This document shows positions 1-9,047 of a stretch of DNA of 64,000 bases, piece after piece. This stretch comes from Blastocatellia bacterium (GTDB lineage: Bacteria > Acidobacteriota > Blastocatellia > Pyrinomonadales > Pyrinomonadaceae). The stretch is from assembly GCA_003168335.1 (NCBI GenBank), contig PMSM01000003.1, positions 248,001-312,000 on the forward strand, read 5' to 3'. The notes beneath the pieces were generated by a model. It worked only from the letters and a program-made list of their open reading frames with translations, had not been told where the DNA came from and made no database searches. The position numbers were made by a program, and so were the translations under genes. Numbering within the stretch: the first letter of the stretch is position 1; each line of letters opens with the position of its first letter.

Positions 1-1
1 G

Positions 2-442
2 CGCCACTTGCAACGCATACGCGACTTGCAGGATGAAACCGGTGGCTTTACTGCATTCATTCCCTGGACGTTTCAACGCGAGAACACTGCACTCGGCCGA
101 CGGATCAAGGACGAACCAACCGGGATCGACTACTTGAAAATGCTGTCAGTGTCGCGCTTATTTCTGGACAACATCGAGAACTTGCAATCGTCCTGGTTGA
201 CGCAGGGATTAAGGTTGGGACAGGTGGCGTTGCGATTTGGGGCGAACGACATGGGCTCGATCATGATTGAAGAGAATGTGGTGTCAGCGGCGGGGGCGCA
301 CAATCGCTCGGACGAGAAGGAGTTGCGCTATTTGATTAGCGAGGCGGGATTCATTCCCCAGCAGCGAGACATTCTCTATCGACACGTCAATCGACCGGAA
401 GCGGTAACGCCCGCGCCAGTGGCCGTCGCCGCGTTAAGCTGA
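2..442 (+). CDS. mqnC: MqnC, cyclic dehypoxanthinyl futalosine synthase (3' part only)
   Basis: This is the C-terminal 146 residues of a radical SAM enzyme of the futalosine menaquinone pathway; the CxxxCxxC cluster region lies before the window. The visible part has the family blocks RIRDLQDETGGFTAFIPW, YLKMLSVSRLFLDNI, SSWLTQGL and MGSIMIEENVVSAAGA, which form the substrate-side C-terminal domain of MqnC/MqnE/CofH-type proteins. MqnC is preferred over MqnE because of the IMIEENV block, but the two cannot be fully separated from this fragment. The reading frame runs in from base 2 without a start. Its stop overlaps the end of the convergent DUF1232 gene by 9 bases. It implies that the host makes menaquinone by the futalosine route. 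Confidence 0.88.
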   Translation, partial: RHLQRIRDLQDETGGFTAFIPWTFQRENTALGRRIKDEPTGIDYLKMLSVSRLFLDNIENLQSSWLTQGLRLGQVALRFGANDMGSIMIEENVVSAAGAHNRSDEKELRYLISEAGFIPQQRDILYRHVNRPEAVTPAPVAVAALS

Positions 443-964
443 TTTCGAATCTCGCTTTAGGTGCCGCTCTTTTAGCCCTCCCTGGGGGTTGGGCTTCTGC
501 CTCGGCTGCTGACCATGTTCCGAAACCTCAACCATCAGCGGTTCAAACTTGGAAGCATTAACCAGCAGACCGGTTCCCTCGGCGGTGGGTCTCACTTTCG
601 AAAGCAACACGCGGCTAATTCGTCGCGGAATAAGCAAGGGAGCGACCGTCACGACTGACTCTGCCAGCGCGACGATATCGCCGCCGCCGCGCCAGTGTTC
701 GCGCACGATCCGGTCGTCGGTGCGATCGATCAATCGCAGGACCGTCAGCGAGATTAGAAACAGATCATCCACCTGTCCCACGAACGGAATCATGTCGGGA
801 ATGAAATCGAACGGGATGATGAAGTAGATCAAGGCGGCGGCAAACAATGCACGCTCAGTTCGCGGCACGCGCGGGTCCACCATCAACTTAGCGCACAGAA
901 TGATCATGTTGGGAAGAAACATGAGCAGGTTCTTCATCCGGCTTTTGAGTTCCAATTTAGACAT
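434..964 (-). CDS. DUF1232 (YkvA-type) membrane-associated protein
   Basis: A 176-residue protein with a DUF1232 core at about residues 30-75. The hallmark FAAALIYFIIPFDFIPDMIP is followed by GQVDDLFLISLTVLRL, a short hydrophobic hairpin with acidic residues. The function of DUF1232 is not established. The C-terminal 40 residues are polar and basic (GQQPRQKPNPQGG onward) and look like a poorly conserved tail. The DNA for that tail (about 471-500) resembles a degenerate copy of the palindromic repeat described at 26374 and 62001, so the tail may derive from a repeat insertion (inference). The start is the ATG at 964. The gene converges on mqnC with a 9-base overlap. Confidence 0.75.
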   Translation of the reverse strand: MSKLELKSRMKNLLMFLPNMIILCAKLMVDPRVPRTERALFAAALIYFIIPFDFIPDMIPFVGQVDDLFLISLTVLRLIDRTDDRIVREHWRGGGDIVALAESVVTVAPLLIPRRISRVLLSKVRPTAEGTGLLVNASKFEPLMVEVSEHGQQPRQKPNPQGGLKERHLKRDSKSA

Positions 965-965
965 G

Positions 966-1184
966 GTCGTTAGTCAGTAGTTAGTTGTTAGTCGCTGGTT
1001 GCCTGTTCGATAACCTGATTCAGCACTGGTCCCAGAGTCTAGCCGACCGTTGCTTAGCCTAGCAAGCTTTCGGGCTGACGCATCTCGTGATAAATTTGCG
1101 GTCGATTACTGAAGGTCTGAACCGCCCGTACACGTCAATAAACCTGGGCCACTGACTACTGACCATTAACAACTGACTACTTAC
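966..1184. repeat. Intergenic inverted-repeat region (ACTGACTACTGAC type)
   Basis: No gene is seen. The left arm near 969-1000 (GTTAGTCAGTAGTTAGTTG and on) and the right arm near 1150-1183 (CTGACTACTGACCATTAAC and on) are related in inverted orientation. A similar pair occurs at 21584-21666, so this is a dispersed repeat family. It abuts the pta start codon. Confidence 0.55.
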
Positions 1185-2195
1185 GTGAGCATTCTCGATC
1201 AAATTCGCCAACGCGCTGCTGCGAAACCGCAACACATCGTGCTGCCCGAGGGGGAAGATCCGCGTACGGTGGTGGCCGCCGCCACTGCTGCGCGCGAACG
1301 GCTCGCGCGCATAACCATTCTCGGCGATGAAGAGAAGGTCCGCGCCGCTGCCCGGCAGGCCGGGGCCGATCTCGGCGGGGTAGAACTAATCGATCCCGCG
1401 CTCTCCGGCGATCTCGAAAAAATGGTGGCGCTGCTTTACGAGGCGCGGCGCGCCAAGGGCATGACCATTGACGAGGCCCGCAACGCGCTGCGAGATCCGC
1501 TTTACTACGGCAACCTGCTGGTGCGAGCCGGTCGCGCCGACGGTTCAGTAGCGGGCGCGACGAACACCACTTCGCATACCGTGCGGGCCGCCCTTCATTG
1601 CATCGGCGTGCGCCCGGGCTTAAAACTGGTGTCCAGTTTTTTCCTGATGGCCCTGCGCGATCAAAGTCTCGGTCACAACGGCGCCATGATCTTCGCCGAT
1701 TGCGGTGTGGTGATCGAACCCAGCGCCGCCGACCTGGCCGAGATCGCCATCGCTTCGGCTGACTCTTGTCGGGCATTGCTCGGCGCAGAGCCGCGCGTCG
1801 CCATGCTCTCGTTTTCGACCAAAGGCAGTGCGCATCATCGTCTGGTTGATAAAGTAGTTGAAGCGACGCGCACCGTTCGCGCTCGCGCGCCGGAGATCGA
1901 GATTGACGGTGAGTTGCAAGGCGACGCCGCGCTCGTGCCCGCAATCGCCCAATCGAAAGCGCCCGGATCAAGCGTGGCCGGCCGGGCCAACGTTCTGATC
2001 TTTCCCGACCTGCAATCCGGCAACATCGCTTACAAATTAACCGAACGGCTCGCCGGCGCGACCGCGATTGGACCTATCCTACAAGGGCTGGATGCACCGG
2101 CAAACGATCTTTCACGGGGTTGTAAGGCGGAAGACATCGTCGACGCAATTGCGATCACGGCCGTTCAAGCCCAGGCGCGAAAAGCGGCCCGCTGA
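1185..2195 (+). CDS. pta: Phosphate acetyltransferase (Pta)
   Basis: A cytoplasmic 336-residue enzyme that interconverts acetyl-CoA plus phosphate with acetyl phosphate and CoA. The length fits the short single-domain Pta class, without the N-terminal DRTGG/CobQ-like part of the E. coli enzyme. Family blocks include [12 protein letters not shown] near the N-terminus, [43 protein letters not shown] and [18 protein letters not shown]. The start is GTG at 1185. No acetate kinase is adjacent, which leaves open whether it works in acetate overflow or acetate uptake. A phosphate butyryltransferase role is less likely because the Pta-type blocks are complete. Confidence 0.93.
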   Translation: MSILDQIRQRAAAKPQHIVLPEGEDPRTVVAAATAARERLARITILGDEEKVRAAARQAGADLGGVELIDPALSGDLEKMVALLYEARRAKGMTIDEARNALRDPLYYGNLLVRAGRADGSVAGATNTTSHTVRAALHCIGVRPGLKLVSSFFLMALRDQSLGHNGAMIFADCGVVIEPSAADLAEIAIASADSCRALLGAEPRVAMLSFSTKGSAHHRLVDKVVEATRTVRARAPEIEIDGELQGDAALVPAIAQSKAPGSSVAGRANVLIFPDLQSGNIAYKLTERLAGATAIGPILQGLDAPANDLSRGCKAEDIVDAIAITAVQAQARKAAR

Positions 2196-2343
2196 AGCGC
2201 CGAAACCGCTGGTTACTGAAAGTTGTTGGGCCGGCGAGCAGATAGACTCGTCGAATATCACGTCATCAGGCAACTCATCCCAAGCGGGGCGAGCATCCAA
2301 CATCCGCACTCAACGAATTGCCCCGACCGAGGTGAATCACGCT

Positions 2344-3492
2344 TTGTACCGATCACTGTTTGCTATCTTCCTATTAGTTCTGATTTTCTCTGTATCCGTT
2401 CGTTCATCCGCGCAGACCTCAAAAGCAAAACCTTCGCCCACTCCTCCCGTCGAACCAAAACCCGAAGGCCAGGAGACGGTGAAGGTCTTCACTGAAGAAG
2501 TGCGCTTGCAGGTAGTAGCTCTCGATCAATATGGACATTTTGATCCGACGCTGGAAGTGGATGACGTGCTCGTACTTGAGGACGGCGTGGCGCAGCAGAT
2601 TCGAAGCATTCAACGTCTGCCGGTTAACGTTCTCTTGCTGCTCGATACGGGTAATCAACTCGGTTTGAAAAACACAAATACTACGAGCGCGGTTGCTCTG
2701 CGACTCATTTCCGGCATTCACGATGGCAATCGAATAGCAGTGATGCAGTTTGCGAATCGACCAGAGCTTTTGCAAACCTGGACCACAGATAAAGCGGCAC
2801 TCGCGAAAGTCCTCAAGACGAAAGTGAACTCAGGCAAGAGCAGCCGACTGGCAGACGCCATCGCGGCGGCAAGCGATCAGTTCAAAGATACTCCGGCGGG
2901 CACGCGTCATATCGTCTTGATCACGGATGGCGTCGATACGCCGGGCGGCCGAGTCACAATGGCGAACGCCTTGAAACAACTGAATTCGATACAGGCAAGC
3001 GTGCACATCATCAGCTACACGGTGTTGGCGCGGCAGACTCTTCAAACTCAAACCAAAGTGATCCGTGGCGGCGACGGCGTGCAGCGCGATGCCAACCCTG
3101 CCAGCAATCCCGTGGCCAACGGCGATCCCACGCTGCCGCCCGGTACCACTCGTACACCTGGTTTCAAAATTGCGACGATTGATACGGATGTGGCGATGCG
3201 GCGGAAACGCAAAGAATACGAACGCGCCATACGCGCGAGCGAAACGCAGCTTTCAGCTATCGCCGAGGAGAGCGGTGGACAGATTTTGCTTCCGGAGAAG
3301 ACGGACGATCTACTAAGCGAGGCAGAAAGCGTGGCGCGCGATATCGGATCACAGTACGTTGTCACTTATCGTCCAACTCGTTCGCTCGCCTTAGCGAAAC
3401 CCGGGGAATATAGAAAAACAGAAGTCGCTTCGAGGCGCGTCGGTTTGTACTTGCGGAGCCGGCGAGGCTACATCGTGACCAATCCTCAATAG
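2344..3492 (+). CDS. VWFA-related secreted protein, copy 1
   Basis: A secreted protein of 382 residues with one von Willebrand factor A domain of the type called VWFA-related acidobacterial. The start chosen is TTG at 2344, preceded by GAGGTG at 2329-2334. It gives the signal peptide MYRSLFAIFLLVLIFSVSVR with a likely cut after SSAQ; the frame is open further upstream into pta, but that part is not protein-like. After a proline-rich linker come FTEEVRLQVVALDQYGHFDP and the VWA fold with the MIDAS-like LLLLDTGNQLG and HIVLITDGVDTPGG. The C-terminal VARDIGSQYVVTYRPT block is typical of the family. It is a tandem paralogue of the next gene, 36 bases away. The role is unknown; ligand binding outside the membrane is the usual guess. 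Confidence 0.85.
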   Translation: MYRSLFAIFLLVLIFSVSVRSSAQTSKAKPSPTPPVEPKPEGQETVKVFTEEVRLQVVALDQYGHFDPTLEVDDVLVLEDGVAQQIRSIQRLPVNVLLLLDTGNQLGLKNTNTTSAVALRLISGIHDGNRIAVMQFANRPELLQTWTTDKAALAKVLKTKVNSGKSSRLADAIAAASDQFKDTPAGTRHIVLITDGVDTPGGRVTMANALKQLNSIQASVHIISYTVLARQTLQTQTKVIRGGDGVQRDANPASNPVANGDPTLPPGTTRTPGFKIATIDTDVAMRRKRKEYERAIRASETQLSAIAEESGGQILLPEKTDDLLSEAESVARDIGSQYVVTYRPTRSLALAKPGEYRKTEVASRRVGLYLRSRRGYIVTNPQ

Positions 3493-3528
3493 GAAACACA
3501 GAGTCTAAATCGCTTAGGTGGGTTAAGC

Positions 3529-4680
3529 TTGCGACACATACTATTTTCAATCGTCCTATTGGTTCCGCTTTTATCGGGGCCCAATTCGTATGCTCAGAAC
3601 AGGCCACAACTCAAGTCAGCACCTTCGCCAACTCCGAAGGTAGAACCAAAATCCGAAAGCCAGGAACCGGTGAAGATATTCACCGAAGAGGTGCGACTCC
3701 CAGTCGTCGCCATGGATACCTACGGCCATTATGATCCGACAGTCGTGGTCGATGACGTCCTCGTGCTGGAAGACGGCGAGCCCCAGCAAATCAAGAGCGT
3801 GCGTCATATTCCGGCTAACGTACTGTTGATTCTGGATACCGGTGGGGACTCGAATGGCCTCGGCGGGTTGTCGAAGAAAACCAGCACGACCCGCGACGTT
3901 GCGCTCCGGCTGATCTTGCGGTTGCGGCAAGGCGATCGGATTGCCGTTCTCCAATCATCCAATCAAGCCGAATTGATTCAGCCGTGGACCGATGACGTCG
4001 ACCAGGTCGTGCACGTGCTTAAGACCAAGCTGTTTGCGACTAAGCGCTCGCGTATTCTCGAAACGATGACCAAAGCGGCGCAGGTGCTTTCCGATCAGCC
4101 CGAAGGCAGCCGTCATGTAATTTTGATAACTGACGGAGTCGAAAGTCCCGGGGGAAAAGTTAACCTCGACGACGCGATAAAACGGTTAGTTGAGGCGCGC
4201 GCCACGGTGCACATCATCAGCTACACGGAATTTGTCCGACAGACCGACGACAAGCAGCCTTCAAAGATCACCACCGGACAACGCCCGGTCTCTTCTGATC
4301 CAATAGCAGCCAACGATCCAACGCTGCCGCCTGGGGTGACCCGCAGCCCGTCTTTCGGCGCGGGTATCAGGTTCGACCCGGCGATGCGTAGAGTGCGAAA
4401 AGCCTACGAAGCCGAGACGAAAAAGAGCGAGAAGTGGTTGACAGAGCTGGCCGATGAAACCGGAGGCCGCATCTTTCTGCCGAAATCAACCGATGAGATG
4501 ATTGCCAAAGGCGAAGAAGTCGCGCGCGACATCGGCGCCGAATACGTAGTTACTTATAGACCCACGCATTCGCTCGCAGAGGCCAAACCTGGAGAATATA
4601 GAAAAGTAGAAGTTGCTTCGAGGCGGGTTGGTTTGTATCTGAGAAGCCGGCGCGGCTATGTGGTGCCTAATAATCAATAG
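3529..4680 (+). CDS. VWFA-related secreted protein, copy 2
   Basis: A paralogue of the preceding gene (383 residues), sharing long stretches such as FTEEVRLPVVAMDTYGHYDP, TVHIISYTEFVRQ and the near-identical end SRRVGLYLRSRRGY. It starts at TTG 3529 with AGGTGGG at 3516-3522, so both copies use TTG. A signal peptide (MRHILFSIVLLVPLLSGPNS) is followed by a proline-rich linker. The MIDAS-like motif is LLILDTGGDSNG and the VWA strand HVILITDGVESPGG. It is probably co-transcribed with copy 1 and arose by tandem duplication. The function is not known. Confidence 0.85.
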   Translation: MRHILFSIVLLVPLLSGPNSYAQNRPQLKSAPSPTPKVEPKSESQEPVKIFTEEVRLPVVAMDTYGHYDPTVVVDDVLVLEDGEPQQIKSVRHIPANVLLILDTGGDSNGLGGLSKKTSTTRDVALRLILRLRQGDRIAVLQSSNQAELIQPWTDDVDQVVHVLKTKLFATKRSRILETMTKAAQVLSDQPEGSRHVILITDGVESPGGKVNLDDAIKRLVEARATVHIISYTEFVRQTDDKQPSKITTGQRPVSSDPIAANDPTLPPGVTRSPSFGAGIRFDPAMRRVRKAYEAETKKSEKWLTELADETGGRIFLPKSTDEMIAKGEEVARDIGAEYVVTYRPTHSLAEAKPGEYRKVEVASRRVGLYLRSRRGYVVPNNQ

Positions 4681-4704
4681 ATCAAAGGGACCGTGGTCGT
4701 AAAC

Positions 4705-4783
4705 ATAGTGCTAAGTTCAGAGTTCAAGCTTTCGGCTTGCTTACCTTTGAATCGCCAGCCTAAAGGCTGAACTCTAAACTTCA
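4705..4783. repeat. Intergenic palindromic repeat pair
   Basis: Two hairpin-forming arms face each other: AGAGTTCAAGCTTTCGGCTT on the left and CAGCCTAAAGGCTGAACTCT on the right. This is a REP/BIME-like pair between the convergent VWFA and HD-GYP genes. It could act as a bidirectional transcription end, but no T-tract is obvious. Confidence 0.5.
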
Positions 4784-4799
4784 CTAACTGCTAAACTTA

Positions 4800-5930
4800 C
4801 TAACTGATTGGTGCATTCAACTGTGACTCGATAGCGGAAGCGACGGGCTGCCATTCGGACTCTGCCGGTTTCCGCATCAGCGATCGACGCCGTAATTCGT
4901 CCCAATCTTCTTTAGGCACTCGGTGGAAAGCCTCGACAACCTTCGGATCAAACTGACGGTTAGCCCATTCCTCTAACTCCTGTGACGCGGCCTCGTAGGG
5001 CCGGCCCTGGCGATACACACGATCACTGGTGATGGCATCAAACGCGTCCGCGACCGAAAAGATGCGGGCGCAAATATCAATCTCCTCAGCTTTCAATCCC
5101 AGCGGATAGCCTGAGCCATCCCACTTTTCATGATGCTGAGCAACCACCCGGGCCGGGCCTTCCAGGAACTTAATACCGCGCAAAATCTGTTGGCCATGCG
5201 TGGGATGTTCGCGCATCCGTATCCATTCTTCATCCGTTAGTTTAGCGGGCTTGCGCAGGATTGCATCGGGCACACCGATCTTTCCGATATCGTGGAGTAG
5301 TGAACCGAACTCCAATGCTTTCATCTGCGGTGCGGTCAATCCGTACTCGCGGCCCAGTCTCAAACTGAAAGTCACGACGCGTTCTGAATGTCCATGGGTC
5401 TCGGCATCGCGCGCTTCCAGCGCGGCAGTCAAGGCCTGCAAGGTTGAGCGGTACGCGTTCTCGAGCGAATCGAGCGCCTGATCCAATTCAGCCGTGCGCT
5501 GATCGACCAACTCTTCCAAATGATTTTCGTAGCGTTGCTTGGCGACCACCAACTCGTGATGCTCAAGCGCCCGGGCTACCGCGGCTTCAGCCTGGCGGAG
5601 GTCGAAGGGCTTCATCAGATAATCGAACGCTCCCAAACGAAGCGCGTTAATGGCGCTCTCGATCGTCTGCATCCCGCTGATCATTACGATGACCGTGTCA
5701 GGAGAAACGACCTTCACGTGCGGAATCATCTCGAGGCCGCTCATCCCGCTCATGGTGATATCGCTAATCACCAACTCGTAATTCATATTCCGGAGTTGAG
5801 TCAGGGCTTCTTCCGCGGACGCTGCCTCGGTGCACTGGTACGTGTCACCCAGCAGGTCGCGGAGCACGCCGCGGACTTCGACTTCGTCATCGACAATCAA
5901 GAGACGGGGCTGCGCGATTGTTTCAGGCAT
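4800..5930 (-). CDS. Response regulator with HD-GYP output domain (RpfG-like)
   Basis: A two-domain cytoplasmic regulator. Residues 8-125 form a receiver domain with the acidic pair in LLIVDDE, phospho-acceptor Asp near residue 57 (LVISDITMSG) and the conserved Lys in YLMKPFDLRQ. A coiled-coil linker (about 125-165) leads to an HD-GYP domain with LLHDIGKIGVPDAIL, HHEKWDGSGYP and DAFDAITSDRVYR. HD-GYP domains usually hydrolyse cyclic di-GMP, and the catalytic residues are present. ATG at 5930 is preferred over a TTG two codons upstream. No partner histidine kinase lies next to it, so its input signal is unknown. Confidence 0.9.
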   Translation of the reverse strand: MPETIAQPRLLIVDDEVEVRGVLRDLLGDTYQCTEAASAEEALTQLRNMNYELVISDITMSGMSGLEMIPHVKVVSPDTVIVMISGMQTIESAINALRLGAFDYLMKPFDLRQAEAAVARALEHHELVVAKQRYENHLEELVDQRTAELDQALDSLENAYRSTLQALTAALEARDAETHGHSERVVTFSLRLGREYGLTAPQMKALEFGSLLHDIGKIGVPDAILRKPAKLTDEEWIRMREHPTHGQQILRGIKFLEGPARVVAQHHEKWDGSGYPLGLKAEEIDICARIFSVADAFDAITSDRVYRQGRPYEAASQELEEWANRQFDPKVVEAFHRVPKEDWDELRRRSLMRKPAESEWQPVASAIESQLNAPIS

Positions 5931-6227
5931 ATTCAAGTAACGGTAGCAGTAGTCTTATCGGTTATAACGTAAGGTAAGCGTTTAGGGTGTTACTCGCCGC
6001 GTGAGGGAACGGACGACTGTAGTTCCAGCCAGCCTCAGACTGGCTGGGGAATTGTATAACAAGTGCCCACGATTGGCAAACACTCTTTTACGCGGGCCCG
6101 AGGCGCGCCGTTTGGCGAGTTTTTAGGCGGTTTTGGGGCCGAGGCGGTCGAGCCCGGCGGGCGGGTGAAGTTGACGGTATCCACTTGCTAACCTAAAATG
6201 GCCTGACAGTTTCACGCTTTCAAGAAT
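5931..6227. other. Intergenic region upstream of tRNA-Leu
   Basis: No gene is seen in this 297-base stretch. A perfect hairpin with arms CCAGCCAG (6025-6032) and CTGGCTGG (6040-6047) sits in the middle, and GTTTAGGGTG near 5982 resembles the repeats at 23777-23855. A promoter for the tRNA is expected but could not be assigned with confidence. Confidence 0.5.
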
Positions 6228-6316
6228 GCCGGAGTGGCGAAATTGGTATACGCACCAGGCTCAAAATCTGGCGAGGTTCACTCCTCATGTCGGTTCGAGT
6301 CCGACCTTCGGCACCA
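6228..6316 (+). tRNA. tRNA-Leu, anticodon CAA
   Basis: An 89-base class II tRNA. The acceptor arms GCCGGAG and CTTCGGC pair over 7 bp, followed by discriminator A and an encoded CCA (6314-6316). The anticodon stem CCAGG/TCTGG encloses loop CTCAAAA, giving anticodon CAA, which reads UUG. A long variable arm and the T-loop GGTTCGAGTCC are present, as expected for leucine tRNAs. The adenine methylase gene starts 55 bases downstream. Confidence 0.97.
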
Positions 6317-6371
6317 ATCTTCCGGTTTCTTTCCCTGACATTGTTTTGACGGCTTAGGGGCATCTGTTATC

Positions 6372-7220
6372 GTGCGGATCGTGGCGATGCAAGCGACGAT
6401 AGGTGCAGTCGGGGACCGGGATCGCAACGTCGATCTGTCCTCGCGATCACCTGGTCCGCCGCTGAAGTGGGCCGGCGGTAAGCGTTGGCTGGTGCCACAC
6501 ATTGGGCCACGCTGGCGCGCGCATCAGAAGCGTCGTTACGTCGAGCTGTTTTGTGGCGGGTTGGCGGTTGCGCTGGGTTTGCAGCCGGAGCGCGCCGTGC
6601 TGAATGATCTAAATCCTCATCTGATTAATTTCTACGCGCAACTCCGGCGTGGGCTCTCACTGAAGATCGAGGCGCGTTATGACAGTAAGCTTTTCTATGC
6701 GCATCGCGCGCGCTTCAATCAGCTCGTCAAAGACGGCGGCGCAAAAACGGGGGAAGCAGCACAGCTCTTCTATTATCTGAACCGCACTTGCTTCAATGGG
6801 CTTTGCCGGTTCAATCGGAGCGGTGAATTCAATGTTCCGTTCGGACAATACAAGACGGTCAACTATGCGAATGATCTTACGGTCTATCGCAAGTTGTTCC
6901 GCAGGTGGTCATTCACCAACAAGGACCTCGCGAAAGTTTCGCTTGAACCAGACGATTTCATTTATGCGGATCCGCCCTACGATGTCGATTTCACCACCTA
7001 CAGCGCCGGCGGATTTTCGTGGGACGATCAAGTCCGTACGGCTGACTTGCTGGCAAAGCATCGCGGCCCGGTGCTGCTTTCGAACCAGGCGACGAAGCGT
7101 ATTGTCGATCTGTACCGACGTCTGAAGTTTGATTTGAAATTTCTGGACGCGCCACGACGGATTAGTTGCAACGGCAATCGACAGACTGCGCGGGAAGTAC
7201 TGGCGACCAGGAATCTCTAA
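6372..7220 (+). CDS. D12-class (Dam-type) DNA adenine N6-methyltransferase
   Basis: A 282-residue protein with the Dam-family motifs in order: PPLKWAGGKRWLVP (SAM-binding motif X) near residue 30, YVELFCGGLAVALGL (motif I), RTCFNGLCRFNRSG, FNVPFGQYK, and the catalytic DPPY in FIYADPPYDVDFTTYS near residue 200. The late block GPVLLSNQAT also fits. It would transfer a methyl group from SAM to adenine, probably in a GATC-like site, but specificity is not readable here. GTG at 6372 or ATG at 6387 could be the start. No restriction gene is adjacent, so it is a solitary methylase, sitting directly behind a tRNA gene. That location suggests acquisition by transfer (inference). Confidence 0.9.
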   Translation: MRIVAMQATIGAVGDRDRNVDLSSRSPGPPLKWAGGKRWLVPHIGPRWRAHQKRRYVELFCGGLAVALGLQPERAVLNDLNPHLINFYAQLRRGLSLKIEARYDSKLFYAHRARFNQLVKDGGAKTGEAAQLFYYLNRTCFNGLCRFNRSGEFNVPFGQYKTVNYANDLTVYRKLFRRWSFTNKDLAKVSLEPDDFIYADPPYDVDFTTYSAGGFSWDDQVRTADLLAKHRGPVLLSNQATKRIVDLYRRLKFDLKFLDAPRRISCNGNRQTAREVLATRNL

Positions 7221-7230
7221 CGGCTTGCGG

Positions 7231-7273
7231 AAAAAATTTGAGGGCTGCGTGATCCCAGGATCACTCAGCCCTC
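7231..7273 (-). terminator. Strong hairpin terminator for the permease gene
   Basis: Arms GAGGGCTG-C-GTGATCC (7240-7255) and GGATCAC-T-CAGCCCTC (7258-7273) form a long stem with one mismatch. On the minus strand the stem is followed by AAATTTTTT, an intrinsic-terminator layout for the leftward permease. The Dam gene converges from the other side, so it may work for both. Confidence 0.85.
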
Positions 7274-7298
7274 GATTAGCTAGCAGGGGAAACAATCC

Positions 7299-8924
7299 CT
7301 ACGGCACGTGCACATCTCCCGCTGGACTGCTGGGCGGGGCGTCGGGATCGGTGACGGCCTGACCCGCAGGCGAGATGCCGTGCGTCTTGATCTCATGCTG
7401 AAGATGCTTTGACATCACGCTGTGGCGGCGACCGTAGAGGAAGTAAATCACCAGGCCGATGAGCAGCCAGATGATTAGCCGATACCAGTTTTCCGCGGGC
7501 AGCGAAAACATCAGCAGCAAGCATGTCAGAATCCCCAGAATCGGGACCAGTGGCACAAAGGGTGCGCGGAATGGGCGGTTCGCGTCGGGATTTGTCCGGC
7601 GCATGACCAGCACTGCGCCGCAGACAATCACGAAGGCGAACAGAGTGCCGATGCTGGTCATCTCCGCCAGAATACTCAGCGGTATTAGTCCGGCCATCGT
7701 GGCGACGAACAGGCCCGTCAGGATCGTCGACTTCCAGGGCGTGCGGAACTTCGGGTGAATGTCGCCAAAGAAACCCTTCGGCACTAATCCGTCGCGCGCC
7801 AACGCCAGCATCACGCGTGGCTGGCTGAGCATCATGACGAGGAGCACCGACGTAATGCCCGTCATCGCACCGAAAGCTACGAGATACTGCATCCACGTCA
7901 AACCGACTCGCCTGAACGCATCAACGACGGGCGCGTCAATATTAATGTCCTTGGAAGGAACCATTCCCGTCAGCACTCCCGCGACGAGAATGTAGAGGAT
8001 GGTGCAAATGATCAGAGAGGCGATGATGCCAATGGGCACATCACGTGCGGGCTTTTTCGCTTCTTCTGAGTGAACTGAAACAGAGTCGAACCCGATGTAA
8101 GCGAAAAAGATGATGGCCGCGCCGGCAAACATGCCTAAAGGTTGTCCGCCTTCCGCGGTCTTGCCCAAAATTGTGTGGCCGAAGAAGCTGATGCCGGTGT
8201 ATCCGAACGGCGCAAACGGATGCCAGTTAGCGGTGTGGATGAAGAAGACGCCGATGCCAATCACCATCAGCACGATCACGAGCTTAACCCCCACCATGAC
8301 CGCGTTGAAGCTGGCGCTCTCTTTGATGCCCTTGACGAGAACGATAGTCAGGATGAACGTGATCAGAACTGCGGGCAGATCGAAGTACGATCCGGTGGCG
8401 ACAAATCCCGTATGTGGGCATCCCATTCCGACGCTGACACAATAATTGACCGGCGCCGAATGGAAGATGGCAGGAATCTTGGCGGGTATCCATGAAAGCC
8501 CCTCGTGAAATATCGGAATGAATTCCTGAAAGTGCGCCGACCAGCCGTGCGCGACCGTTGCCGATCCGACGGCATATTCGAGGATCAAATCCCAGCCGAT
8601 AATCCAGGCAAAAAGTTCACCGAGTGTGGCATACGCATATGTGTATGCCGAGCCGGCCACCGGCACCATCGAAGCAAACTCCGCGTAGCAGAGCGCCGCA
8701 AAGACGCACGCGGTTCCCGCTAACACAAACGAAAGCATCAGCGCGGGCCCGGTGCGATCGTGCGCGGCTACGCCGGTCAGAATGAAAATGCCCGTGCCGA
8801 TGATCGCCCCGACACCCAAGGCTGTCAGTTGTACCGGCCCGAGAATGCGGCGCAGACGGTTCTCGCCTTTCATCTCTTCGAGCAAAAGGCTGAGGGGTTT
8901 TGTCCTAAACAGTTGACTGGCCAT
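7299..8924 (-). CDS. APC-superfamily amino-acid permease, cationic amino-acid transporter type
   Basis: An inner-membrane permease of 541 residues with about 12-14 hydrophobic segments. The first segment carries the APC motif GVGAIIGTGIFILTG, followed by AGTACVFAALCYAEFASMVP. FAYIGFDSVSVHSEEAKKP is typical of the CAT/YfnA-like group, as is MLSQPRVMLALARDGLVP. ATG 8924 is chosen because GGAGG precedes it by 8 bases; the frame is open 10 codons further. It probably takes up cationic or neutral amino acids by proton symport; the substrate cannot be read. A second, different APC permease follows upstream in the same direction, 123 bases away. Confidence 0.88.
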   Translation of the reverse strand: MASQLFRTKPLSLLLEEMKGENRLRRILGPVQLTALGVGAIIGTGIFILTGVAAHDRTGPALMLSFVLAGTACVFAALCYAEFASMVPVAGSAYTYAYATLGELFAWIIGWDLILEYAVGSATVAHGWSAHFQEFIPIFHEGLSWIPAKIPAIFHSAPVNYCVSVGMGCPHTGFVATGSYFDLPAVLITFILTIVLVKGIKESASFNAVMVGVKLVIVLMVIGIGVFFIHTANWHPFAPFGYTGISFFGHTILGKTAEGGQPLGMFAGAAIIFFAYIGFDSVSVHSEEAKKPARDVPIGIIASLIICTILYILVAGVLTGMVPSKDINIDAPVVDAFRRVGLTWMQYLVAFGAMTGITSVLLVMMLSQPRVMLALARDGLVPKGFFGDIHPKFRTPWKSTILTGLFVATMAGLIPLSILAEMTSIGTLFAFVIVCGAVLVMRRTNPDANRPFRAPFVPLVPILGILTCLLLMFSLPAENWYRLIIWLLIGLVIYFLYGRRHSVMSKHLQHEIKTHGISPAGQAVTDPDAPPSSPAGDVHVP

Positions 8925-9047
8925 TCGTGAACCTCCGCTGGAATCTAAAGACAACTATGAAAACGGAACGATGAATGATGAACGGAAAGCTTTTTAACAA
9001 CGGACGCAGTTTGATTCATGGATCATCATTCCGCGTTTATCGTGGTT

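Noticed and set aside
1177-1971. Long open frame antisense to pta
   Set aside because: Arg-rich composition typical of a GC-rich shadow frame; the pta protein on the plus strand has complete family motifs.
2068-2343. N-terminal extension of VWFA copy 1 reaching into pta
   Set aside because: Overlaps pta out of frame, and TTG 2344 has a ribosome site and a proper signal peptide.
6372-7220. Restriction-modification system
   Set aside because: Only the methylase is present; the flanking genes are a tRNA and an amino-acid permease.
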